This document shows positions 34,031 to 46,976 of a DNA stretch of 64,000 nucleotides, one piece after another. The notes under the pieces were generated by a model. The model saw only the letters and a list, made by a program, of their open reading frames with translations. It searched no databases and was not told the DNA's origin. The position numbers were made by a program, and so were the translations under genes. The stretch is from assembly GCA_964017125.1 (NCBI GenBank), contig OZ024902.1:33107582-33171581 (forward strand). Reading direction: 5' to 3'. Source of the stretch: Flabesymbios commensalis (lineage: Eukaryota; Annelida; Polychaeta; Terebellida; Flabelligeridae). Position 1 is the first letter of the stretch; every line of letters starts with the position of its first letter.

Positions 34031-34569
34031 ATATACAATTTTATGCCCAATATCGCGGGGTGTATAGATGCTACGAGACAGATCAAAAGGTTACAAATTT
34101 CAATATCATGAATATCCACAGTATATTAACCAGATGGGGCTTCTCACATAATCATTATAATACCGCTACTGAACGTATTTGTTGTAACTGGAAAGAAAAT
34201 AATCGCTGTATTTATCCCTGCTGTATGCAGTTCTTAAATGAAGAACATGTGATTATTGAGAAGGATGATATTTGATTAATAACAACTTTTGGCATGAGAT
34301 AATTGAGAAGGATAACAAGTTTTACCAATCTGCATAAATAATGCCAGGGCGAAATGTTACAAACAAGTTCCATTGCTTGTTTATACCTTTAAGTTATACA
34401 TGTTATAAAATCGATGTCCTTCTGCTAATCTGTTACAATAATTATTCTTTTAGCATGGTTTGTTAGCAACGTAGTATATTCGTTACACATATGTGCAATG
34501 GGGATAATTTCGCTCCATATTTTCTGTTTAATAGCTCGAGTTCAAATTGTTTTTATCGCCATAGCAGAA

Positions 34570-35155
34570 TGAAAATCTTGCAATCTTCCAGGACAATTAT
34601 TATTTAGGCACACAAAATAAAAATAATAATGTTGTTGTACGTTATATGTCTAATTAACCCATTTATTGACTACTTATATTGTAAACAAGCAAACATAACT
34701 ATTGCGAACAATTATAATTATAATTAGTATCTTTTTCCATGGGAAAATAATTTTAATTCTAAAACATTTTCATATATGTCAAACAGATTAAAATACTTCT
34801 TCACAGTTTACCTTCATCCGAAGCTAAAAATACTAACATTTGTTTAAAATCTAACATTTATTTAAAATCTTGCAATCTTCCAAACAAATAATATTTAGGC
34901 ACACAAAATAAAAATAATAATGTTGTTGGACGTCATATGTCTAATTAATCCATCTATTGACTACTCATATTGTAAACAAGCAAACATAACTATTGCGAAC
35001 AATTATAATTATAATTAGTATCTTTTTCCATGGGAAATTTATTTTAATTCTAAAACATTTTCATATATGTCAAACATTTTAAAATACTTCTTCACAGTTT
35101 ACCTTCATCCTATCCGAAGCTGATAATACTAACATTTATTTAAGAAAAAATATTA
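34570..35155. repeat. 292 bp tandem duplication
   Basis: atcttgcaatcttcca ... accttcatcc(tat)ccgaagct occurs twice in direct order, about 292 bases apart, with a few substitutions. AT-rich; no gene. Confidence 0.85.
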
Positions 35156-35159
35156 AATA

Positions 35160-35860
35160 TATTTAACCTATATTTTACAAATGATTGTTGATATACAATT
35201 TACTCTTGCACAATTGATCAAATGCAGTCAGTATTAAGAAAGTAAATGTTTGAAAACGTTCTACATTTTGTAAACTAAAAAATAATTAAAAAACACCAGC
35301 TTAAATTACACAAAAACACAGAGGTAAGAATTGTAACATTGTACATGATAATTGTGTGCTATATTGTATATTAATAGGGCATGCAATTCATAGCAAAATA
35401 TAAATGTTAGTGAAAGCAAGCATCTCTCATATAGTCTAAATTCTAAGGCACATTGATGACTGGTATGGTTATAGGTAGAATGAAAGCTAGAAGTGAATTT
35501 GGTTAGACAAATCATGCATATTAAACGTAGTCCTTTACAAAATCTCGAATTAAACTGCTGAATGTAAATCACAAGCAACATTGTTATGGGTTATTAACAT
35601 ATACATCGGTCATATGATATAGTCCGCAATGTGTGAGTGCTGAGAATTACATTAGGGCCAAATAATAACTACTGAACTGCAAATCACAAGAAAAAAGACA
35701 ATGAATTATCGTCATCTAACTGTTATGATTACACTTGAAACAAATGAGATACCGAATAAATGACACATCAGATCTCTTGGGATATAGAACGAGGCGCAGT
35801 TCACCATCTTAGGTCGTGATGGACCACGACAAACTATGTACAACAGTCTTCCAACTACAA
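35160..35860. other. No gene seen
   Basis: AT-rich DNA; reading frames have no domain features. Confidence 0.45.
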
Positions 35861-36109
35861 TTAACCCTTGTCCTGCTATGCCCGGATAAATACGGGGTTA
35901 AGGATGTTTTAGATCAATCAAAATGTCACTTAATTTTGATAAAATAGTTTTTAATAGATGCTTTGTTGATCCAATAATTTAATTTTAAACATGTCTTTTT
36001 TTCAAAAATAGTAATATTTTTCGTCATTTGAAGCTGGAAATTGCGTTAACAATTCCAGCTTCAAATGACCAAAAATACAATTGAAGCAATTCAGCAGGAC
36101 AAGGGTTAA
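35861..36109 (+). mobile_element. TTAA-C MITE (copy 2)
   Basis: TTAACCCTTGTCCTGCTATG ... agcaggacaagggttaa. Same layout and hairpin as 22098-22345. In the tip one stem base has changed (gcgttaac). Confidence 0.88.
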
Positions 36110-36217
36110 GAACTAACAATGTTTCTTATTAGACAACGTGGCGCAAGTGACAGGTTAGTACTGTACAGCGAAGCATATGCAGGAAATTACGCCAAAATCA
36201 TTGACAATCAGCTTTGT

Positions 36218-36353
36218 ATTAAAGGGTAGTATCTACAAATCGTCGCCTCGGAGCTAAAGGATCCTATCTGCCACTCTGACGAGTGTCAGATAGGATCCTT
36301 TAGCTCCGAGGCGACGAAATAAGGTATATGACATATACGTCCCTTTAATACCA
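36218..36353. mobile_element. Near-perfect 78-base hairpin (copy 1) in TTAAAGGG-type flanks
   Basis: The hairpin at 36240-36317 starts tcgtcgcctcggagc and ends gctccgaggcgacga. The stem is 37 pairs with one mismatch and the loop is TGAC (GTCA on the other strand, closed by C-G). Flanks attaaaggg and ccctttaat form a further inverted repeat. The same hairpin is found at 49470-49588. Confidence 0.85.
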
Positions 36354-36727
36354 AGGTGACGATCAAAATATTGGCTTTTAAAGTTTGTGTGAAACTAGGT
36401 GATATATTCTCCTTTTACATAAAATAACAGAATATTGTTTCTAATTAATGATAATTTAATTTCTGTATACTATAGTAAAATGAGTGGAAATAAGCCTCTG
36501 TCGGGATAAAGCAAGCCTATTTACCTCCCATGCTATGCGCCTAACTAAACCCTGTTTTCTATGTTAAAGTAAACGTTGCTGTATATGATTAGTATTTCTT
36601 AACTGTAAATAGTGGCGAACAAATATACTCACTGGAATTTATATCGACAGTAACTAAGTTGAATTCTTCCTAATGTCTCCTTCCATATAGATTTACAAAA
36701 CCACTGTAAATTTCGAAAATGCAGCAT

Positions 36728-36802
36728 TGTGATCAACGTTGAACCAATGTTTATTTAATATCGGCCCACCTTCTGCGTCGCTGGCACAACATTTAATCGT
36801 TT
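36728..36802. repeat. PAL-1 hairpin element
   Basis: gatcaacgttgaaccaatg ... ctggcacaacatttaatcg, centre caccttctgcgtcgctgg. On the minus strand the tip is C-GCA-G. Confidence 0.6.
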
Positions 36803-36809
36803 CAGTGCA

Positions 36810-36900
36810 TACATCGACGTAAATAGACGTCATGAATCTGATGCTTAAATCGATACCCGCACTGAAAGAAAAAAAAAGATGATTGTGCTTAAAGGGTTGG
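36810..36900 (+). repeat. TTAA-B MITE right-end remnant
   Basis: gacgtcatgaatctgatgct and tcgatacccgcactgaaag match the hairpin and end of 5251-5503; aaagggttgg closes it. Confidence 0.5.
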
Positions 36901-37192
36901 CCAAAATCTGTAGGAGTTTCTTTTGTGTAGTATCGACCCTATGTCTATTGTCTGCAATGAATATTATTATCAGTGTGTATCGACTTCACCAACTGAAATG
37001 TTCCGTCCGCGTTTGTCATATGTCACACCGCTGTTGTCTATTACAGTCATGACATCACAGCCTGGCAATCACTAGTCAGCACATTCTCGTTCCCAGAGCA
37101 GCTAGCACAGCTAGTCTGCCCTGGTTTGCATTTCGAAACTGCTATGTAATTGCTGCGTCCTGATAGGGCGCTAAAAACAACAGTCATGACTA

Positions 37193-37344
37193 TGCAGTCA
37201 GGCTTGGTGAGGCATGGATTTATGTAGTCAGGCTAGGGAAGGCATGGATTTATGTAGTCAGGCTAGGTAAGGCATGGATTTATGTAGTCAGGCTAGGTAA
37301 GGCATGGGCTTATGTAGTCAGGCTAGATAAGGCATGGATTTATG
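37193..37344. repeat. 30 bp minisatellite, left block
   Basis: About five units of gtcaggctaggtaaggcatg + gatttatgta. Same unit as 40638-41575. The left block uses 'aaggcatgga', the right block mostly 'aagtcatggc' and 'aaagcatggc'. Confidence 0.85.
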
Positions 37345-37880
37345 TTTAGTATGAATATACTATTGCACATAGCAATAGAGTGAACATGTATAGTATGCAC
37401 TTTGAATACGCGTATGCGGCCAATATGCCATCTTCACTTCGCCATGTGATTTTGAGCCTGGACTGGTGCAGATGCCAATATGCATACATACTTACATAAT
37501 GTACACGATACATTATTATTATGATGATTATTGGTTTAACATAAATGATTAAGACTGCCCGTAAAACAGGCAGAACGTTATGTATAACATACGTACTGGA
37601 TACGCTGCATGCGGCTAGTACGCACGTGTACATAGCGGGGTTTGCACAAATGCGATAGCTTATTATTATTATTATCCTTTCATTATTAAGATGACAAGAC
37701 CAGAGGCCTAATGCAAAGACTATTTACTATGTTGTGTGATCGTCTATAAAAAAGCCTATAATCTCGTACGGCTTATCACGATCACAGATGGAGTCTATGA
37801 CACCACCTGACACTCTAATTGCCAAGATGGGCAATAAGCTATAATCAGTAAAGATTAAATAAATAGACATTATTATATAC
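37345..37880. other. No gene seen
   Basis: Between the left minisatellite block and the foldback element. Contains ATT microsatellite bits (37516, 37661) and no recognisable ORF. Confidence 0.45.
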
Positions 37881-37881
37881 C

Positions 37882-40208
37882 TGTGCTGTTATTTGCCCTA
37901 ATAACATAGTTTCGGCCTTGTGCAATAACAGTTACTTGGCCCGTTCAGTGTTTACTATTTATCATCACCGACAATGACGTTTGAGGGCAAATACTCAGTA
38001 TTTGCCCTCTTTCGTTGTTATTGCCCTCTTTCGTCTCGTATTACACTTTTACTAAACCAGCAATAATTTTGTGGAGCCTCAATTGTATTGCCCCACTCAC
38101 TAAAGATTTAAAAAACGTAATAACTTTGTGATATGTGGTCAGATCTACTCGCTGTTAATTTTAATATGTTTTTCTCTGTGTAATTGTTCAGTCTTTTTAT
38201 AATATTTGGGTAAATCTGAAAGGTCCGTAGCCATAGGCTAAGGTCAGGATGTATTCAAGACTGTCTATCATGTCTATAGCCTATAGGCCTACATCAGTAT
38301 GTAGGCCTATATATATATTTATTCAAGGTTTATGTTGTTATTTTATACGATGTAATCTTTCGATCAAAAACACATTTTAGGCCTATGCTTGTGTTTGTGT
38401 ATCTAGTTTATGCTTAGTTGGCCATGTTAATCGGTAGAACACAATGTCTAGGCCTAAATCAGACAGTAGGCTATAGACGATACTATAGGGGCCTATAATT
38501 ATAGATAGTAGGCTATAACAGTCCGTTATCACTGTAAAGCTGTAGACACGCCAGGTGTGCGTTAGCGTACATTCAGGCGTACACCCCCTCCCCTCTTACT
38601 GCCGTGAGATGCGGGTGCTAGTCACCTTAGTATAGGCCTACACACATGCAGGTTGTAAGGTGTGGACATTTTTATAATAGTCTTCTTTATTAAGGCTGAT
38701 GTCAAACATATATTTTATAAATTCATAGGCCTACCTGTCATCGGTAGGCTACAGGTAGGGCCCTACGTAGCCTAGCATATGGGCATATCCTGAGATTTAG
38801 GCTTGGTCTTTTGATTATGTGAGGATGTGTAGGATAGCCCGAGAGAATAGCCCGGTTCCTGAGGCCCTGCAAGCAGGTAAGAGCAGGTTGACCCGAACAA
38901 AGATCACGAGTGGGACTAACCAGCTAACGGTAGGATAAGTTGGGTCTATTCAGGTGACAAAACACAATTACAAGGTATATAATAAATACAACATTACCCT
39001 TGGGTTTTCAGTATTGGCCCTATTATTTTGTCTCGGTGGCCTCGACAAAATACTGGCCACCTCAACAAAATACTAGTGCCAATACTGAAAACACCGGGTA
39101 ATATTGTCTATGTATTACCCAGTGTTTTCAGTATTGGCACTAGTATTTTGTTCAGGTGGCCAGTATTTTGAGGAGGCCGGAGGCCAAGGCAAAAATACGG
39201 CCACTGAGACAAAATAATAGGGCCAATACTGAAAACACAAGGGTAATGTTGTATTTATTATATACCTTGTAATTCTGTTTTGTCACCTGAATAGGCCTTC
39301 TTCTTCTTCTATAACGTAGGCCTACCCCACCATTTGTCCCACTGGTGACCATTGATCTCTGGTCGGGTCAACTCGCTGTTGCGCGACCTCAGGAACGGGG
39401 CTATTCTACACATCCTCACATAATCTAAAGACTAAATCTCTAACGTTAGGCCTGGCCATTAGGCCAACTGATAGTCCTAAACCCAGAATAGGCATATAGG
39501 CTAAGTTATGTAGGCCCCACCTGTAGTGTACTGATGACAGGTATGCATTTATAAACATAATACGATATAGGGAAGACTATAGGCCTAGGCCCCTACACCA
39601 TGTAGGCTACACCTTACAACCTAGCACCAGCATATCTGATAGCAGTGAGCAGGGGGTGTACGCCTGAATGTACCCTAATAACGCACACGTCGCGTGTCTA
39701 CAGGCTTCACAATGGACTGTTATCAACTGGCCTGCTAGCTGGCTGATGTAGGCCTAGACATTGTTTTCTACTGGTTAACATTACATGGCTAACTAAGCAT
39801 AGACTAGATACACAAACACAAGCAGAAGCCTAAAATGTGTTTTCATTGAAAGATTACATCATATAAAATAACATAACATAAACCTTGAATAAATCGGAAT
39901 ACAAATCACCACGTTATTAATATTTTCACATCGCAAGTGAGCGAGAAATCAACATGGCGGCGAATGAAATGTCGCACTGTCCCTGATTCTGAATGAGGTC
40001 AATACGAATGCTAAACAGTCAATAACTAACGCCAAACTAGGGCAAATACGAAAAACCTAGTCAAATAAGTATAATTTCAGTATTTGCCCCAATCCTGCTA
40101 ATTGTCCATGGATAATGATAAATAGTAGAAGCTAGTCAATATGACGCCAGCCAAAATAACTGTTATTGCACAGGGCAGAAACTATGTTATTAGGGCAAAT
40201 AACAGCAC
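37882..40208. mobile_element. 2.3 kb foldback element
   Basis: The left end tgtgctgttatttgcccta and right end tagggcaaataacagcaca are inverted copies. Pairing can be followed inwards nearly to the middle: for example aacacaattacaaggtatat (38960s) against its complement at 39258-39277, and gttttcagtattggc blocks. The centre is near 39108 (ttgtctatgtatta). The arms are rich in taggcct. No coding sequence and no clean target duplication. Confidence 0.85.
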
Positions 40209-40212
40209 ACGA

Positions 40213-40637
40213 TATAAACGATGACTTGATTGTGGTCACACCTACCATAGCCTATTGTTTGTTTACGTGGCCTAAGAGCCGGCCTATGTTGATGACACCC
40301 CTGATTGTCGATCCATGCCCCGGGAGCAGGCCCTGGGTCTACCCCAGCCCCCGCCACCTACCGGGGACTACTAATAAACTCTATTGTATGCTATGCAAAT
40401 AAATGTTTTGAGATCGGCAATAAAAGGGTGCCTGTTAGATGAGAGCGACAGTTAAGTTTAGCACGAGATAAGACAAGACAAGGACGTGTACTGTGCTGTC
40501 ACCTACCGAGATATGTTATGTTAATAGCTTGTTGGAGCTTGTTCTTACCTGCCGATATTGCGATATCGGGAACTCAGACGCTGACAACCGAAGAAAGTCA
40601 GATGCATTGTTAAGACAGTTCAACCAGAACACCGATC
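40213..40637. other. Unrecognised sequence with several AATAAA motifs
   Basis: GC-richer than its surroundings (ccatgccccgggagcaggcc) with AATAAA-like motifs at about 40372, 40398 and 40420. It could be a piece of an old retroelement or a transcript end, but I see no coding sequence to decide. Confidence 0.3.
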
Positions 40638-41575
40638 TTTCAGGCTAGGTAAAGCATGGCTCTATGTAGTCAGGCTAGGTAAGTCATGGCTTTATGTAGT
40701 CAGGCTATGTAAAGCATGGCTCTATGTAGTCAGGCTAGGTAAGTCATGGCTGTATGTAGTCAGGCTAGGTAAATCATGGCTTTATGTAGTCAGGCTAGTT
40801 AAGTCATGGCTTTATGTAGCCAGGCTAGGTAAAGCATGGCTTTATGTAGTCAGGCTAGTTAAGTCGTGGCTTTATGTAGTCAGGCTATGTAAAGCATGGC
40901 TCTATGTAGTCAGGCTAGTTAATTTATGGCTTTATGTAGTCAGGCTATGTAAAGCATGGCTCTATGTAGTCAGGCTAGGTAAGTCATGGCTTTATGTAGT
41001 CAGGCTATGTAAAGCATGGCTCTATGCAGTCAGGCTAGGTAAGTCATGGCTGTATGTAGTCAGGCTAGGTAAATCATGGATTTATGTAGTCAGGCTAGTT
41101 AAGTCATGGCTTTATGTAGCCAGGCTAGATAAAGCATTGCTTTATGTAGGCAAGCTAGGTATGTCATGGCTTTATGTAGTCAGGCTAGGTAAGTCATGGC
41201 TTTATGTAGTCAGGCTAGGTATGTCATGGCTTTATGTAGTCAGGCTAGGTAAAGCATGGCTTTATGTAATCAGGCTAGGTAAGTCATGGGTTTATGTAGT
41301 CAGGCTATGTAAAGCATGACTTTACGTAATCAGGCTAGGTAAATCATGGGTTTATGTAGTCAGGCTATGTAAAGCATGGCTTTACGTAATCAGGCTAGGT
41401 AAGTCATGGGTTTATGTAGTCAGGGTAAGTAAGTCATGGCTTTATGTAGTCAGGCTAGATAAAGCATAGCTTTGTGTAGTCAGGCTAGACACGTCATGGC
41501 TTTATCTCGTCAGGCTGGGTAAGTCATGCTTTAATTTAGTCAGCCTAGGTAAATCATGGCTTTATTCATAATATT
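40638..41575. repeat. 30 bp minisatellite, right block
   Basis: About 31 units of tttatgtagtcaggctaggt + aagtcatggc. Much of the block alternates 'ggtaagtcatggct(t/g)ta' with 'tgtaaagcatggctcta', giving a 60 bp higher-order unit. Because 30 is divisible by three, an open frame of LYVVRLGKSW repeats runs through 41137-41319; I do not regard it as a gene. Confidence 0.9.
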
Positions 41576-44500
41576 TGTTTAATGGGATGGGCTTATGCCT
41601 CTCATTCTATACCCAGTGAACACGGCAGACAGTCGCCCAATGTAAGTTCAAGGGTGTGCATCAAAGACGTATATGAATAAAAAATGGCTGAAGAAATGAA
41701 ATCCCCCAAAACACTTGTGATCAAACCGGATGATAAAGGCTCCGGAACGGTTCTATGGGATATCAACAAATACAAAGCGGAAGCGGGGAAACAACCCTCA
41801 CAGAGCTACTGAGACACAACAAAATCAGCAAATATGAGTACATCGCAATGACACAAAAGGGAGCAAGAGAACGGAATTCTAGCTATTACCCAAAATACAT
41901 AAGGACCGGATGAATCCGTCCAGAAGACCAATTCTATCCGGCAACGGTCATCCAACAGAATGGCTTTCCATTTACTAACACTACTAGACAATCACACCTT
42001 ATATCCAAATGGTAGAATCATCTTTTTGGATGTGAAAAGCCTATACACCAATATACGGCAAGCCGAGGGAGTAGACAGCATCATAGAAGTAGGAAGGAAG
42101 CTCATGCCGGAAACGGACGGATACACCAAATTACACTATGGACAAGATTCATAGATGACGTGATCTGCATCTTCGAAGAGGACCACGAAATGAACGTACC
42201 TAAACTATTGGATATATCAAACTCCATCAACCCCCAGTATTCAACTTACAATACTGTAGATGATACGGGTGGCGTAAACACGAACTTCTTAGTTACAAAC
42301 ATCCAAATTCAGAACAGCTCATTCATCGTCACTCCATACGTCAAACCGACGGATAAGAGACTATACGTCCTCAATGACAGCTGCCACCCTACACACCAAA
42401 AGACAAGCATCGCATACAGATACACAACAAATTTGTGATATTTTGCAACATATGCCAACAACCAGAAATTTACACCAAGTCATGCACTCCTCATGACTTC
42501 ATCAAATCTATACGCAACGGCACTGCGAACCTAAAACCGCACCCACATGTCAGGAATATATTAAACATTACCATATACCCTGTATGGGCATCACATAAAC
42601 TGATAATATCTTGCACAGAATGTGCATATAAGTTACCAATCAGATCAACGGATGCCTGAAACAGTCTCCTACGAAATCAGAGCAACAATTCATTCTCTCA
42701 AACTTCTCCGGTACAGAAGTAGACACAACACCAACACTCCGCACTTCAAATTCTGTGACAAGTTCGGCACACAGGATTTCAAAAACAGCACAAAAACCAT
42801 CTACGGCTCACTCGCAGACTGCTGCAGGAAAGACGTTATACATGTAATAATTTGCCTCTCCTGCGACAAACCAGTCAAAAACTGAAGTTACGACTGCAAC
42901 AACACATAAGAGATATTAAAAACAAAAAAAAAGACAATAGCTCAGTGGCCAAACATTTCAACGACACATGCCCCTCACACTTCTGGCGCTTCTGTATTCG
43001 AGAGAGAGAAATAGACAAGTTCAAAAGACTGGTGAAAGAAATGTCGTGGATATTACTTTTACAAACTGAAAACCCAGAGAAGGGGCTCAATATACCCTGT
43101 GAAGCTCACTATACGCTCAACCTCTCAGCTAGCACCGTCTACAAACATTTCCAACACAGCAAAACCTGCAGAGAACGCATTGATTACAAAGTAGTCTAAA
43201 ACTGACCTCATACTACATATACACATCCGGCCGGACACAACATACCTAAACTCACCTTGAAGCAAGACCTGACACCCAAACCTAAGCCTTATCACAAATA
43301 GAACCAAGAAATCCGGCCAGCGAAGATCAGCAAGTTGTCCGCCTGTTTGAGGACATCTTAAACTCGACCAGCGACAGTGGAGCAGATGAGTACGCTCAGC
43401 CGCCGCTGCAAGAATCCCGTGCCCTTCTCTCCTTTTTGAACACCTGCCCTACACCGACACAAGACGAGCCGCCAACCGCCCGAATGTTGATAGCAGAGCC
43501 ACAACGCAGACCAGTGTATCATCCGCACACAGAGCCCATCTCCCCATCACCCATCCACCAAACTGAAACACAAAGGTGTAGATCCACACAAAACCCCACG
43601 CACAGCCCTGAGGGAATTCATCAACACAAAAGATCGAGCCACAGCCACATCCATCCCCAACACTAAGAACAGCAGAACTCAGACATCACAGGTTGAAACA
43701 ATAGACAATACATGACAGACAGATCCAGAAACAGACACCGTATCATCCATCAAAAAGATAGACATCCAAACATACAGAAACCGCACACACGCTATCAAGG
43801 TACAGATCGTAGATATATATAGAAGCCAGTGACATCCCAGAAGACCACAGAACCACAACGACCTTCCTCACATCTCTTCCTCTCAGCACAATCGCCACCA
43901 GAACGGAGCTAGTTCCAGCAAGCTCCGCCCGGACACCAACCCCTACCTCCGCACCAGATGCAGAGCATTAACCACTCCCCTTTTGGATAACCCCCCTACT
44001 ACCCCTACTACATTCCTGACAATATTAAATAATTAACCTACAACCTTATTCACCACGTTTTATAACATTCGAACGGCTATCATTAAATTCACCAACGGTC
44101 ATTTATTTAATATATTTAATATATCAGTTTCGATGCCGACCTAAGAACTCTATATATATTTTTTTTAAATACCAGTGGCAGAAAAGCATAATGAACATTA
44201 AAGAAGAAAAATGAACATTGAATGTACTACCAACTTATCACCATATCAACATTTCACCATTAATATATACTATTAACATACCCTCAACTATGGATTACAC
44301 CCCATCCCTTGGTATATCACCACATATATCCATAACAAATTTCATTATTAACTTTGCCGAACACATCCGCCCGCCGGAATGGCAGCTAGACATGCGGCAG
44401 CCGGATGTGCCCGGCACACATCACTTTATGATCACAAATTGTAACAGTTTCATCTGGACTGGCCTTAGTGAGATGACGGGCAACCGAACACGCAACACCC

Positions 44501-44773
44501 AGACTTCCCCATCTGGCCGGCCTAGTCCGGCAGCCCCCCACCCCACTAGGCAGTCACCCCATTTCAACCCCCCACATGCAAACACGGTTCTATCACTGCT
44601 ATACCATTACTGCCGGCCAACCTCCGGATTACTGCGGCTATTATCATATTACTTCTATACTACTACTATCATGATTGAATCCTAAATTTATCTGCTAGAC
44701 TAACCATAAAATAACCATTTAAAATCAACAGCATATAACTATTATATCTGTTCTCCCCCTACACTAATATCCG

Positions 44774-44824
44774 GTGCATAGCGAGTATGCAGACGGTTTA
44801 TCCGTCTGCATGCTCGCTGTGCAC
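44774..44824. repeat. Hairpin in the Penelope-like 3' region
   Basis: gtgcatagcgagtatgcagac pairs with gtctgcatgctcgctgtgcac across a 5-base loop (tttat), with only two mismatched positions by eye. Confidence 0.7.
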
Positions 44825-45729
44825 ATAGGATAACCCTTTCGAACTTCTATTTTAACTTGCCCGATGTACCACATCGTTTTTGTGAGCTGGATAGTGGCCG
44901 GCACTCAGGGGTGGCCCATAACCCTTGCGTGCAGACCAATGTCCAGCTGACATACTAGTAATGTTATAAAAAAACACATACGGGATGTAAATCATCCGGC
45001 CGGCGCAGATCCGCCCGCCACAACCACCCCACCCCGAAACCACCTTGCTCCCCTCGATGGCCCACACATCCCCTTAGGGGATTGTGCCGGCCATCAAGAC
45101 TAGTCCACTAAAACACTCACCCAAAGTATAATGGACACGTTGTTAATTAACTGATTAATCTATACTTGATTTGTTATTAACTCAATCACAAATCTATACC
45201 TAATCATACGAATCAACGCATACCTGTCACCATGTCATCATAAATTTAGAAATCTTTATTATTTAAACGAACTTTATCAACTTTTAAGATGTATTATTTA
45301 CTTTGAATGTTATTCCAAAACTGTCACACCACAACCAGATGACATACATACAACACCTACCACACACAGACACACAATTTATACCACACTTTACAATCCT
45401 CTGACACATACACGCACTACCATCCCGACACATGCACGCATCACCACCACACCTAACCATCATCTGTCACATAACATTCCAATTTCTACATATCCCATAA
45501 CATCCTACAGACAATCCGCACCAGATCCACTCATCCGGTACACAACCCACTAACATCCAGCGTTCCGGATAACACACCACATTTACATCCCTCATAACAC
45601 CAACCAATCAACGACGAGTATTACATTCCACAACTAACAACATCATGTACCCACCTCTATGACGTCACAAGTAACAATAAAACAACTAAATATATAATGT
45701 GTAGCACCACCCGTATTAATCACTGTATC

Positions 45730-45751
45730 CTGAAGAAGCAGCAATGCGAAA
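45730..45751 (+). other. Hammerhead-ribozyme-like core motif
   Basis: CTGAAGA, a possible GCA-GCAA-TGC stem-loop and then GAAA recall the conserved hammerhead core, which Penelope-like elements are known to carry near their ends. I could not complete stems I and III, so this is only a motif match. Confidence 0.25.
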
Positions 45752-45794
45752 GGCGTTGAAATAAACATATAAAATTGAACATGTCTTAGCTTGA

Positions 45795-46805
45795 TCAATC
45801 ATTATCATGGAGAAGCAATTATTTATGAGATTGTCCAGGGAGATTGGCAAGCTGTCGTCATGGTAAAAAAAAGGAATGGTCAAATATAAACAACTGCATT
45901 GTGAATACGCAGTGTTTTCGGTAAAACATTATTATTAATAACAACCCTCGTCGTCTTCAAACTCAAGATCTATCTGAGTTGCAGGCTTTACGTAGACAAT
46001 TATAACAATCAGCCAGATATCGTGCTGAGAAAAAATATCCCACAATGTGACAAGTATGTGGAATATTATGCAGCGGCATTGTGTTTACATTTAAATCGAT
46101 TTTTTGGGGGAGATTCTCCCTTAATACCCCTGCCCTTTCTCTCAGATACAATGATATTACTGCTCCCCTGGTCAAATTTGAGCATGGAACAAAACAAATG
46201 CTCACACGTTTCTCATATTGTGTTCTGCGACTTCTGACTGTTTTTATCTGAAAAAATACCCAGGCATTTACATTTGCATTTTTTTTAATTTTCATAGATG
46301 TTCAACACAGAAATTGGCAAAAACGAAATGTCGAACGAACAATACAGAAGCAGCAAGGGCCCAATAGTATCCCGAAGTAAGGGTCATCGCAAAATAAAAA
46401 TGTCGGATAACAAACATAAATTGGAGGTGAGGCTTACAAAGTGAATAAGTTTCATATATTTTTGCAAATTTCGACATTCCTATGTCCGACATCAAAAACA
46501 TGAGTAATACACAGTTTTCAATAACAACACGCCACAGCGTGACCAAAAGCTGAACTATCTAGTTAGGACTTGAAGACAGTTTCCAACATAAGCATGGCCT
46601 CATTTGACCACGGTCATATTGGTGTCTATTTCATCTTTAATATTTAAGTAAAAAGATTTATGAGCATATAAAAATATTGTTGTGTTACACATTTAGAATG
46701 AATTCGAGAACCATGCGGTTCTGTGCTTTAAACTGGTTTTGTAATTTTAAACTCAGACAAAGTTGTTATAACTACACTTGGACATATACTGTCCCTGTCT
46801 ATGTT
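45795..46805. other. No gene seen
   Basis: Reading frames here show no domain features; no repeat family recognised. Confidence 0.4.
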
Positions 46806-46812
46806 ACCAGAT

Positions 46813-46909
46813 CCAGCAAACAAGGCACATTGAACCAATGCTAGCTCAATGCTGGGCCACCGTCTGCTAAGCTGGCCCAACATTGCTCCAATGTGTCGTG
46901 TTTGCCGGG
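46813..46909. repeat. PAL-1 hairpin element
   Basis: ccagcaaacaaggcacattg ... caatgtgtcgtgtttgccggg, centre accgtctgctaagctgg. On the minus strand the loop is GCA with its closing pair changed. Confidence 0.75.
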
Positions 46910-46976
46910 ACGCTGATATTGCATAGGACATTCCCCTCCTCCATGTGTGAAACAAACAGGCGTGGAAGGCTCAATA

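Larger units (their letters stand above)
41580..45790 (+). mobile_element. Penelope-like retroelement, decayed
   Basis: From about 41700 the translation shows the N-terminal KPDDKGSG block, then reverse-transcriptase blocks (LPKIHK, RRPILSGNGHP, FLDVKSLYTNI, FIDDV). A GIY-YIG-type endonuclease region (KLKLRLQQHIRDIKNKKK, VAKHFN) lies between about 42800 and 43200. This order, reverse transcriptase then GIY-YIG, is that of Penelope-like elements. A long AC-rich 3' region follows to about 45790. The copy is broken in several places and cannot be active. The outer boundaries are estimated. Confidence 0.75.

Noticed and set aside
41137-41319. Open frame of LYVVRLGKSW repeats
   Set aside because: A product of a 30-base minisatellite whose period is a multiple of three. 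There is no start context or neighbouring coding signal.
43436-44685. Pro/Thr/His-rich frames in the Penelope-like 3' region
   Set aside because: They reflect the AC-rich composition; no domain features, and the region belongs to a decayed element.
45730-45767. Complete hammerhead ribozyme
   Set aside because: Only the core words are present. I could not pair stems I and III, so only a motif match is reported.
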